Assembly (NCBI GenBank): GCA_964470285.1
Contig: CAYYBZ010000005.1
Location: forward strand, 1-22,557
DNA from: CAYYBZ01 sp964470285 [NCBI: uncultured Oligoflexia bacterium]
GTDB lineage: Bacteria; Bdellovibrionota_G; CAYYBZ01
Reading direction: 5' to 3'
DNA: 22,557 nt
The position numbers and the translations under genes were made by a program. The notes under the pieces were generated by a model. That model worked only from the letters and a program-made list of their open reading frames with translations, was not told the origin of the DNA and did not search any database. How positions within the stretch are numbered: the first letter of the stretch is position 1; every line of letters begins with the position of its first letter. Of the stretch, positions 16,486 through 22,557 are shown one piece after another.

Positions 16486-16524
16486 CCCTTAATCATGCGT
16501 GTCTACCAATTCCACCACCTCGGC
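16443..16524 (-). tRNA. tRNA-Leu (anticodon AAG)
   Basis: The minus strand folds into a class II tRNA of 82 bases. The acceptor stem is GCCGAGG/CCTCGGC with discriminator A. The D arm, GTG-GAATTGGTAGAC-ACG, is like E. coli tRNA-Leu. The anticodon stem CATGA/TCATG encloses the loop TTAAGGG, giving anticodon AAG. There is a variable arm of GGG-GCGA-CCC. The T arm is AGGAG-TTCGAGT-CTCCT. CCA is not encoded. Anticodon AAG would read CUU directly, and other CUN codons if A34 is deaminated to inosine. Most bacteria use GAG here. The 3' half lies antisense to the end of the nucleotidyltransferase gene. Confidence 0.93.
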
Positions 16525-16526
16525 TG

Positions 16527-16559
16527 AAAAAGCTTTAAAACAAAGTTTTAAAGCTTTTT
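16527..16559. terminator. Perfect 15-bp hairpin, probable bidirectional terminator
   Basis: AAAAAGCTTTAAAAC (16527-16541) and GTTTTAAAGCTTTTT (16545-16559) form a perfect 15-bp stem with a three-base loop, with a T run at either 3' side. It could end the nucleotidyltransferase operon on the plus strand and the tsaB operon on the minus strand. It lies only two bases from the 5' end of the tRNA, and its GC content is low, so its strength is uncertain. Confidence 0.6.
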
Positions 16560-16594
16560 ATGTTAACGTTAACATAGATGTTAACATTAATGTT
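16560..16594. repeat. Overlapping GTTAAC palindromes
   Basis: ATGTTAACGTTAACAT (16560-16575) is a perfect 16-bp palindrome. It is followed by ATGTTAACAT (16578-16587), which overlaps AACATTAATGTT (16583-16594). Together they form a compact block with three GTTAAC cores, of the kind that can bind a dimeric regulator or fold as RNA. Function is unknown. Confidence 0.75.
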
Positions 16595-16623
16595 TGAAAA
16601 GAACTTTTATTAAAAGCGAGGAA

Positions 16624-16652
16624 TATATAATGTTTTCTGGGGGTTAAGTCAA
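16624..16652 (-). promoter_or_regulatory. Possible promoter upstream of the tRNA-Leu gene
   Basis: On the minus strand TTGACT (16652-16647) is followed after 17 bp by TATATA (16629-16624), with TATATT available two bases further on. A start near 16617 would give a leader of about 90 bases carrying the palindrome block and the 15-bp hairpin before the tRNA. It could also make a transcript that ends at the hairpin. Confidence 0.4.
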
Positions 16653-16660
16653 ATAAAAAA

Positions 16661-17344
16661 TTAACTTTTTAAATTGAGCTCTGCCTGGGACTTTCGTAAG
16701 TAATTTGGAACCGCACTGTCGACATCACTTAAGCTTTTTCTTTGAAATTTATCCCTTCCCAGTATAGCTACGTTAATTCCCCTTGTTAAATCAAACTGTT
16801 CCGGCGCAAAAATCGCCTTTGAAGACAGTTTTCTTTTTATTATGTCTTTATAGCGCCTTGCCCCGCTTCCTAAAAATAAAGTCTTCCTCTTTATTTTTTT
16901 TATAAATTCGTAAGGTACGGATGCCTGTTCTTTAATTAAGATTTTTAACTTTTCTCTTGAAGTGGTTCTAAAAACAGCCGTATAAATTTCGTCTTTTCTG
17001 GCATCTATCATCGGACAGACGTCAATTTGCGAAATCACTGCATTCATTGCCAGGGCTTCTAATGAAGAAACTGCGGCAATTTTACATCCGGTTGAAAAAG
17101 CTATTCCCTTAACCGCCGCCAGGGCTATCCGTAAGCCGGTAAATGAACCGGGACCTTCCGAATATGAGATAAGATCTATATCCTTAATTGAGAATCCGCT
17201 TTTGCTTAACAGTTCATCAAGAGCGGGCATAAGCCTCTCAGAATGTGTCTTTTCTATATTAAGAGTTATTTCCGACACTATTTCATCTTGCAGCAAACCG
17301 ATGGACCCTGTTTTTGTGGATGTATCAATTCCCAGTGTCAGCAT
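16661..17344 (-). CDS. tsaB: tRNA threonylcarbamoyladenosine biosynthesis protein TsaB
   Basis: Non-catalytic partner of TsaD in the complex that makes t6A at position 37 of ANN-decoding tRNAs. The 227-residue protein has the ASKHA-type N terminus (G-I-D-T-S-T), H34 in T-H-S-E-R, and the diagnostic G-P-G-S-F-T-G-L-R at 64-72, followed by the helix that forms the dimer with TsaD. Its length matches the family. It starts two bases after the rseP stop, so it is translated as part of the housekeeping operon and is its last gene. A hairpin region lies about 100 bp beyond its stop. Confidence 0.93.
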   Translation of the reverse strand: MLTLGIDTSTKTGSIGLLQDEIVSEITLNIEKTHSERLMPALDELLSKSGFSIKDIDLISYSEGPGSFTGLRIALAAVKGIAFSTGCKIAAVSSLEALAMNAVISQIDVCPMIDARKDEIYTAVFRTTSREKLKILIKEQASVPYEFIKKIKRKTLFLGSGARRYKDIIKRKLSSKAIFAPEQFDLTRGINVAILGRDKFQRKSLSDVDSAVPNYLRKSQAELNLKS

Positions 17345-17346
17345 AA

Positions 17347-19020
17347 TTAAAATATGCTCTTGAAAAACTTTACTAGATGGCTCCAGAAATATCTGTCTAT
17401 ATCATTATAAGTAGCCAGAATTAAAAGACCGAAAATGACTACAAGCCCGAATTGCTGAGCAATCTCTCTTGTTCTGAGACTTAAAGGTTTTCTCTTAATT
17501 ACCTCAATCGAATAAAAAAGAATATGCCCGCCGTCAAGAATCGGTATGGGAAGTAGATTTATAAATCCCAAAACGATACTTAAAAGAGCTATAGCGCTTA
17601 CAAAAGAGAATATCCCTCCGACCGCGTAAGATCCGCCCGCAAATTTATATATCATTATCGGGCCGCCTATATGCTTGACAGAAAGCTTCCCCTGAATGAG
17701 TTTGGCAAAACCTATTATCTGCGTTTTGAGAATCAAGACCGTTTTGGCCGCGCCCAGATAAACTGCTTTAAAAGGGTTATAAGTTTGTTCCTTGACCTCA
17801 AAGGCGATCGGGTCCTTCATTATTAAATAAGGTTCAATTCCTAAACGTCTTTCCTCCTTGTTTGCACCGGTGAGCTTTTCCTTTTCTTTTGTAAGTTTGG
17901 GGATTATTTTTATTTTATATTCCCTGTTTCCCCTTAAAAGCGTCATTGCGATTTCTTCACCCTTATTTGACTGTATTTTCTTCTCAATATCTATCCAGCT
18001 GTTAACCTTTTTACCGTCAATTTTTTTAACAACATCGCCCTGCTTGACACCCTTTTGGGAAGCAATTGAGTTCTGTTTTACTTCGGCGATAAAAAGGTCG
18101 GCCTGATGAATTCCAATGCTGTTTGGGCCTTGATAAGTTTTGGTATCCCAGCTTATACCGAAGGTAAGCTTTTGGGCGTTTTTTGCTTCATTTATGTTCT
18201 TTCTTCTTTCAACAACAAGGTAAAGAGAATTATCCTTGAAGTTTTCAATGGCATTTTTAAACTGCCAATAATAATCCACCGGCTTACCGTTAACTTTTCT
18301 TATAATGTCTCCGCTTCTTAAACCGCTTTTATAGGCAATTGAGTCTTCATTCCTGATGCCTATCACGGGTTCATACTGATAAGGCGTAATTCCAACCGTC
18401 CAAGCATCTTCAACTTCCCTGTAAATGTTGGTGACTTTGGATAGTCTCGGTTTGATGTCTATTTCCCTTGTTTCCCCTTCACGCTCAATTTCAAAGCTGA
18501 TCTCTTTTCCTTCGCTTTTTTTAATTGTTCCCGTAAGGTCATCCCACTTTTCTATTTTTTCTTCACCTACGCTCAGTATCCTGTCTCCCTGAAAAAGACC
18601 CGCCTTTTCGGCAGGAGAACCTTTTATTACTTCGCCTATAACCGGGCCCAGCGCAGGAATTCCGAATACGTAAAGCGCTCCGAATAATATTATGGGAAGA
18701 ATAAGATTTGATATGGGACCGGCGGCTACAACCGCTATCCGCTGCCAGGGCGACTTTTTCATAAAATCCTTTTCAGGAGGTACGTTACCGGCCTTCTGGT
18801 CTTCCGTTTCCTCACCCATAAGCTTTACATATCCGCCCAGAGGAATCCAGTTGATGCCGTACTCGGTTTCGCCTCTTTTGATTCCGAAAATCTTAGGCCC
18901 CCAGCCCAGAAAGAATTTTTCAACACCTACGCCGCCCTTCTTAGCGATAATGAAATGACCGAACTCGTGTATAAAAACAAGCACGCCGAATAAAATTATA
19001 AAAAGTAAGAAATTAGTCAT
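17347..19020 (-). CDS. rseP: Site-2 zinc protease RseP with three PDZ-like domains
   Basis: Intramembrane metalloprotease that cleaves anti-sigma factors and remnant signal peptides in the inner membrane. H18-E-F-G-H22 in the first helix is the zinc motif, and P-I-P-I-L-D-G-G-H with L495-D496-G497 is the third zinc ligand region. Between them are helix 2 (about 95-120) and three PDZ-like domains, at about 125-192, 215-292 and 303-376. The usual RseP has two and about 450 residues; this one has 557. After the PDZ region come the helices from about 425. The ATG start overlaps the dxr stop by four bases (ATGA), with GGAG just upstream. The gene lies between dxr and tsaB. Confidence 0.92.
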   Translation of the reverse strand: MTNFLLFIILFGVLVFIHEFGHFIIAKKGGVGVEKFFLGWGPKIFGIKRGETEYGINWIPLGGYVKLMGEETEDQKAGNVPPEKDFMKKSPWQRIAVVAAGPISNLILPIILFGALYVFGIPALGPVIGEVIKGSPAEKAGLFQGDRILSVGEEKIEKWDDLTGTIKKSEGKEISFEIEREGETREIDIKPRLSKVTNIYREVEDAWTVGITPYQYEPVIGIRNEDSIAYKSGLRSGDIIRKVNGKPVDYYWQFKNAIENFKDNSLYLVVERRKNINEAKNAQKLTFGISWDTKTYQGPNSIGIHQADLFIAEVKQNSIASQKGVKQGDVVKKIDGKKVNSWIDIEKKIQSNKGEEIAMTLLRGNREYKIKIIPKLTKEKEKLTGANKEERRLGIEPYLIMKDPIAFEVKEQTYNPFKAVYLGAAKTVLILKTQIIGFAKLIQGKLSVKHIGGPIMIYKFAGGSYAVGGIFSFVSAIALLSIVLGFINLLPIPILDGGHILFYSIEVIKRKPLSLRTREIAQQFGLVVIFGLLILATYNDIDRYFWSHLVKFFKSIF

Positions 19021-20207
19021 AAGCTCCTTAACCCTTCAATGTATCTTTTAGTCTTTTCGGTTACGCTGTTGTGAAGTTCAATCGCTTCATCAACAGTTTT
19101 AATTTTTAAAACTTTATGCTCTTTTATTATTTTACCTATCAGCTTCGTAATTTCATGAAATTTTATTTTACCACATAAAAATCCGTCAACGGTACTCTCA
19201 TTTGCGGCATTTAAGGCGATACACATGGACTCGCCGCTGCTTAAAGCCCTGTAAGCATACGAAAGAGTCGAAAATTTCTTAAAATCAGGTTTATAAAATG
19301 TTAATTTTTCAAGCTTTTCAAGATTAAGAAAGCTCTTTTTTACTGAAAGCCTTTCGGGATAACCTAAAGCGTAAGATATCGGAACCCTCATATCGGGTAC
19401 CCCCATTTGAGATATCATCGATCCGTCCTGGTATTCGACTATCGAGTGTATAATACTCTGGGGATGAATCATCACAGAGATCTTTTCAGGTTCTATATCG
19501 AAAAGCCATCGCGCTTCAATAATTTCTAAAGCTTTATTCATTAGAGTTGCCGAATCTATTGTAATTTTGGCTCCCATATTCCAGTTAGGATGATTTAGCG
19601 CATCTTTTAACTTTACTCTTTTAAGCTCGGATTTCTTCTTCTCTCTGAAAGGGCCTCCCGATGCAGTCAGTATCAATCTCTTTATGTCGTTTCTGTTATG
19701 GCCTCTCATTGATTGAAAAATAGCCGAGTGCTCACTGTCTACGGGGAGAATAACCGAACCTGATCTTTTAGCCTCCGTAAGCATTATTCTGCCGGCCATA
19801 ACTATAGCTTCTTTATTTGCCAGAGCAATTATCTTACCCTTTTTAATCGCCGAATATGTAGGTTTTAAAGCTGCAGAACCCACAATTGCGGAAAGCACTA
19901 AATCAACATTACTCATGGTCGCTACAATTCCGGCTCCCTTTTCACCTGTGTGAATAACCGGCTCATAATCACTTCCTGTTTTTATGCGGACCTGCTTTCT
20001 TAAGATATCGGCATCGCTTTCCAACTTAACAGAGACATATTCCGGTCTGTATTTGACAACCTGCTTTGAGAAAAGTTTCATGTTTTCCCCTGCAGCAAGA
20101 CCCTTTACACAAAAGTCACCGGGATTATCGTCAATTATGCGCAACGCATTAGAGCCTATTGACCCGGTAGAACCTAAAATAGAAACATTTTTAGCTTTTT
20201 GGGGCAT
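19017..20207 (-). CDS. dxr: 1-deoxy-D-xylulose 5-phosphate reductoisomerase
   Basis: First committed enzyme of the MEP isoprenoid pathway; it converts DXP to 2-C-methyl-D-erythritol 4-phosphate with NADPH. The 396-residue length is normal. G-S-T-G-S-I-G at 12-18 binds NADPH. A-L-A-N-K-E at 128-133, the metal-binding P-V-D157-S-E159, S-G-G-P-F, and the M-G-x-K-I-T-x-D-S-A-T-L-M-N-K block are all intact. The gene starts 13 bases after uppS; no ribosome site is visible, so translation may be coupled. Its place next to uppS joins isoprenoid precursor supply to undecaprenyl synthesis. In many genomes cdsA lies between uppS and dxr; here it does not. Confidence 0.95.
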   Translation of the reverse strand: MPQKAKNVSILGSTGSIGSNALRIIDDNPGDFCVKGLAAGENMKLFSKQVVKYRPEYVSVKLESDADILRKQVRIKTGSDYEPVIHTGEKGAGIVATMSNVDLVLSAIVGSAALKPTYSAIKKGKIIALANKEAIVMAGRIMLTEAKRSGSVILPVDSEHSAIFQSMRGHNRNDIKRLILTASGGPFREKKKSELKRVKLKDALNHPNWNMGAKITIDSATLMNKALEIIEARWLFDIEPEKISVMIHPQSIIHSIVEYQDGSMISQMGVPDMRVPISYALGYPERLSVKKSFLNLEKLEKLTFYKPDFKKFSTLSYAYRALSSGESMCIALNAANESTVDGFLCGKIKFHEITKLIGKIIKEHKVLKIKTVDEAIELHNSVTEKTKRYIEGLRSL

Positions 20208-20219
20208 GATATGATTAAG

Positions 20220-21014
20220 TTAATAAGTAATGTTGATATAGTCATCCGAAGGGATTTGTTCGCTGACAAGTCCGAATCTTCTTTCCCTTTTCTGGAATGC
20301 TATAATTGCCTTATAAAGGTCCGTCTTTCTGAAATCCGGCCAGAGCACTTCTGTAACAACGATTTCCGTGTAGGCTAGCTGCCATAGCATGAAATTACTG
20401 ATTCGTAATTCTCCGGACGTTCTAATAAGTAAATCCGGGTCAGGAAGATCTTTAGTATCAAGATATTTTGAAAAAGTGTTCCTGTCTACAGCGGCAAAAT
20501 TAGAGCCGTTAGATTTAAGATCTTCTAAAAGCCTGTTAATAGCTCGAACAATTTCATCTCGACCGGAATAAGAAAGAGCAAGATTAAGTATCATGCTTTT
20601 GTTGGCTTTAGTCATGGTCATTGTTTTATCAAGTTCTTTTCTTGCTTTTTCAGGTAGCCGGTCGATATTGCCCGTAGCGATGAGCTTAATATCATTTTGC
20701 ATAAGCTCATCTCTTTCAACGACAAGGTATTTTTTTAAAAGAGACATCAATGCACTGACCTCATGCGAAGGTCTTTTCCAGTTCTCTTCTGAAAATGCGT
20801 ACATGGAAAGCACTTCGACTCCCAGTGACCTGACTGCCTTGACCGTATCCCTAACCGCCCTTATTCCCTGTCTGTGGCCCCGTATTCTTGGGAAACTGTG
20901 CTTTTTGGCCCAGCGGCCGTTTCCATCCATAATGATTGCGATATGATGGGGAAGCCTGGAAACATCTATTGTTTCCTTTATTTTTGATTCTTCCTCTTTT
21001 GAAATAGCGGTCAT
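20220..21014 (-). CDS. uppS: Undecaprenyl pyrophosphate synthase (cis-prenyltransferase)
   Basis: Makes the C55 lipid carrier precursor for peptidoglycan and O-antigen by adding isopentenyl units in cis. The 264-residue protein has I-I-M-D30-G-N-G-R34-W with the catalytic aspartate and pyrophosphate-binding residues. R-G-H at 45-47, F-S-E-E-N-W-K-R-P at 74-82 (the usual S-T-E-N-W), and R-T-S-G-E-L-R-I-S-N with the C-terminal E-V-L-W-P are also present. All are expected family marks. An N-terminal extension of about 22 residues is slightly long. The start ATG follows the frr stop within a few bases, with GGAGA ahead of it. Confidence 0.95.
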   Translation of the reverse strand: MTAISKEEESKIKETIDVSRLPHHIAIIMDGNGRWAKKHSFPRIRGHRQGIRAVRDTVKAVRSLGVEVLSMYAFSEENWKRPSHEVSALMSLLKKYLVVERDELMQNDIKLIATGNIDRLPEKARKELDKTMTMTKANKSMILNLALSYSGRDEIVRAINRLLEDLKSNGSNFAAVDRNTFSKYLDTKDLPDPDLLIRTSGELRISNFMLWQLAYTEIVVTEVLWPDFRKTDLYKAIIAFQKRERRFGLVSEQIPSDDYINITY

Positions 21015-21020
21015 TAAAAA

Positions 21021-21578
21021 TTAAATCTCCATTATTTCCTTTTCTTTTTCACCCATTACTTCGTCTATTTTCTTGATATAGTCATCGGTCAGTTTCTGGG
21101 ACCTGTCCTGATTTTTATTTAAATCATCCTCTGTTATGTTTTTATCCTTTTCAAGCTGCTTTAAAGAATCGTTGCATTCCCTTCTGATATTTCTTATTGA
21201 AACCTTAGTGTCTTCGGCAAGCTTTTTCGTAAATTTAACGAGCTCCTGCCTTCTCTCTTCGGTTAAGGGAGGAATCGGTATTCTGATGATTTTATTATCT
21301 TTGGACGGAACCAGACCCAGCTCGGATTTTAAAATGGCTTTTTCTATTTCCGAAATAGCCTTGGGATCCCAGGGAGTAATTACTAAAAGCCTTGCTTCTG
21401 GAGCGCTGACAGTAGCGATCTTTTTAAGAGGCGTCGGCTGACCGTAATAATCAACCTTGATTGAATCCAGAAGCGAAGGTGTTGCCCTGCCTGTCCGAAT
21501 CTTTGAAAATTCGCCTCTTAGATTACCAATGGATTTTTCCATGGAATCTTTTGTTTTCCTAAAAAGATCTTCAACCAC
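21021..21578 (-). CDS. frr: Ribosome recycling factor
   Basis: Splits post-termination ribosomes together with EF-G. The 185 residues match the family exactly: an N-terminal helix, R-T-G-R-A-T-P-S-L-L at about 28-37, the central I-T-P-W-D region, and a C-terminal charged three-helix bundle (E-E-R-R-Q-E-L-V-K) ending in M-G-E-K-E-K-E. The start codon is GTG, six bases after GGAGA on the minus strand. The order pyrH-frr-uppS is conserved across many bacteria. Confidence 0.96.
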   Translation of the reverse strand: MVEDLFRKTKDSMEKSIGNLRGEFSKIRTGRATPSLLDSIKVDYYGQPTPLKKIATVSAPEARLLVITPWDPKAISEIEKAILKSELGLVPSKDNKIIRIPIPPLTEERRQELVKFTKKLAEDTKVSIRNIRRECNDSLKQLEKDKNITEDDLNKNQDRSQKLTDDYIKKIDEVMGEKEKEIMEI

Positions 21579-21602
21579 CGCAATCTCCTTTCTTTTTAGA
21601 TT

Positions 21603-22316
21603 TTAACTGACTATAGTACCGATTTTATTTCCCTCAATTATCTTCTTGATATTACCTGATTTCTTAAGATTGAAAATTATTATCGGAAGTCCGTTATCCA
21701 TGCACAGCGAGGCTGCAGTAACATCAATTACTTTTAAGCGTTTCTTTATGATATCCATATGGCCGAGTTTGGAAAATTTTTTGGCATTCTTGTATTTGAC
21801 GGGATCTTTATCATAAACGCCGTCAACCTTGGTCGCTTTAAGCATTACATCGGCATTTATTTCAATTCCCCTTAAGGCCGCCGCAGTATCCGTAGTGAAG
21901 AACGGATTCCCTGTTCCTGCAGCAAATATAACAACCCTTCCCTTTTCAAGATGCCTAACGGCTCTTCTTCTAATATAAGGTTCTGCAAGCTCGCTCATTT
22001 CTATTGCCGACATGACTCTTGTGTATGTTCCCGATGATTCAAGAGCATCCTGAAGTGCAAGGGCATTTATTACGGTTGCCAGCATTCCGATATAATCTGC
22101 ATGAGCGCGATCCATTCCTTTAGCGGAAGCTTCCAGTCCCCTGAAAATATTTCCTCCGCCTATAACTATGGCAAGCTCAACTCCAAGTTTTTTGATTCCG
22201 GTAATTTCTTTTGCTATTTCCTGAAGGGTTTTGTCTTCAATGCCGTATTTTCCTTTGCCCTGTAAAACTTCACCCGAAAGCTTAAGAAGTACCCTTTTAA
22301 ACTTGAGTTTTGCCAT
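21603..22316 (-). CDS. pyrH: UMP kinase
   Basis: Phosphorylates UMP to UDP in pyrimidine synthesis; bacterial, amino-acid-kinase fold, usually hexameric and regulated by GTP and UTP. The 237-residue protein has the L-K-L-S-G-E phosphate site at 11-16, G-G-G-N-I-F-R-G at 53-60, [12 protein letters not shown] and [11 protein letters not shown]. All are complete. It starts two bases after the tsf stop, so it is translationally linked to tsf. Confidence 0.96.
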   Translation of the reverse strand: MAKLKFKRVLLKLSGEVLQGKGKYGIEDKTLQEIAKEITGIKKLGVELAIVIGGGNIFRGLEASAKGMDRAHADYIGMLATVINALALQDALESSGTYTRVMSAIEMSELAEPYIRRRAVRHLEKGRVVIFAAGTGNPFFTTDTAAALRGIEINADVMLKATKVDGVYDKDPVKYKNAKKFSKLGHMDIIKKRLKVIDVTAASLCMDNGLPIIIFNLKKSGNIKKIIEGNKIGTIVS

Positions 22317-22318
22317 AT

Positions 22319-22557
22319 TTACTCCGTACTTTCTCCGAGTTGAAATCTTGAGAATCTCCTTATTGAGAGATTTTCTCCGATTGTAGCCACATTTTCTTTT
22401 AAAATCTGCGAAATGCTTTGCTTTTCATCCTTTATAAAGGGCTGTTCAAGCAAACAGTTCTCTTCGTAGAACTTCCTTAATCGCCCCTCTACAATTTTTT
22501 CCAAAGCCTTTGCTGGTTTCCCTGATTCTTTTGCCTGCTGCTCTAAAATACTTTTTT
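22319..22557 (-). CDS. tsf: Elongation factor Ts, C-terminal part only
   Basis: The frame is open to the right edge of the window. It gives about 79 residues of the C-terminal end of EF-Ts, the guanine-nucleotide exchange factor for EF-Tu. The block [14 protein letters not shown] and L-L-E-Q-P-F-I-K-D are diagnostic of EF-Ts. A TTG codon at 22504 looks like a start but is an internal leucine. The rest of the gene, and probably rpsB, lies beyond the window. Confidence 0.92.
   Translation of the reverse strand, partial: KSILEQQAKESGKPAKALEKIVEGRLRKFYEENCLLEQPFIKDEKQSISQILKENVATIGENLSIRRFSRFQLGESTE

Noticed and set aside
16527-16594. Insertion-sequence end or transposon inverted repeats
   Set aside because: The repeats face each other within a few bases and enclose no open frame or transposase.
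17858-18958. Antisense open frames over rseP
   Set aside because: They are shadows of the coding strand with no ribosome site or family match.
22319-22504. TTG-started small gene
   Set aside because: The frame continues to the window edge and encodes EF-Ts; the TTG is an internal leucine codon.

Overview
The window is a 22.6-kb, AT-rich, densely coded stretch of a Gram-negative bacterial chromosome. Gram-negative character is shown by an outer-membrane porin-like protein with a signal peptide, a lipoprotein, and the RseP site-2 protease. An aerobic or anaerobic respiratory life is indicated by a complete four-gene succinate dehydrogenase/fumarate reductase. The combination (two-subunit b-type anchor, a GT-C-like membrane protein family common in deltaproteobacteria-like lineages, housekeeping operon tsf-pyrH-frr-uppS-dxr-rseP-tsaB) suggests a deltaproteobacterium-grade or candidate-phylum organism. 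I cannot assign a taxon from the sequence alone. There is no sign of phage, insertion sequences or CRISPR.

Layout, left to right. (1) 23-1926 (+): a small two-helix membrane protein and a polytopic GT-C-like membrane protein. (2) 2032-5451 (+): sdhA-sdhC-sdhD-sdhB behind a likely promoter, with strong Shine-Dalgarno sites before sdhA, sdhC and sdhD and a weaker one before sdhB. (3) 5533-9149 (+): a large lipoprotein of unknown function and a second GT-C-like membrane protein with a C-terminal TPR domain. (4) 9156-10607 (-): an aminoacyl-histidine dipeptidase (pepD). (5) 10746-12227 (+): a folate mini-operon, pteridine-reductase-like SDR, folB and folK, closed by a strong bidirectional terminator. 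(6) 12287-13375 (-): a porin-like outer membrane protein. (7) A 364-bp AT-rich intergenic region, then 13740-16485 (+): a three-gene operon of CDP-alcohol phosphotransferase with a degenerate nucleotidyltransferase domain, a HAD phosphatase, and an intact nucleotidyltransferase. (8) 16443-16524 (-): tRNA-Leu(AAG), antisense to the end of that operon, with palindromes and a perfect hairpin on its 5' side. (9) 16661-22557 (-): tsaB, rseP, dxr, uppS, frr, pyrH and the 3' end of tsf, a tightly packed housekeeping operon for translation, UMP kinase, isoprenoid and undecaprenyl synthesis, envelope proteolysis and tRNA t6A formation.

The most interesting part is region 7-8. The three enzymes together have the catalytic classes needed to activate a polyol phosphate with CTP, join it to a second alcohol phosphate, and remove a phosphate. 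This is the logic of di-myo-inositol-phosphate or inositol-type lipid synthesis, but with the nucleotidyltransferase activity apparently moved from the fused domain to a separate gene. The last gene runs into the antisense strand of an unusual A34 leucine tRNA. Other points worth a look are an RseP with three PDZ-like domains instead of two, an sdh operon in the order A-C-D-B with extra histidines in both anchors, and the lack of cdsA between uppS and dxr.
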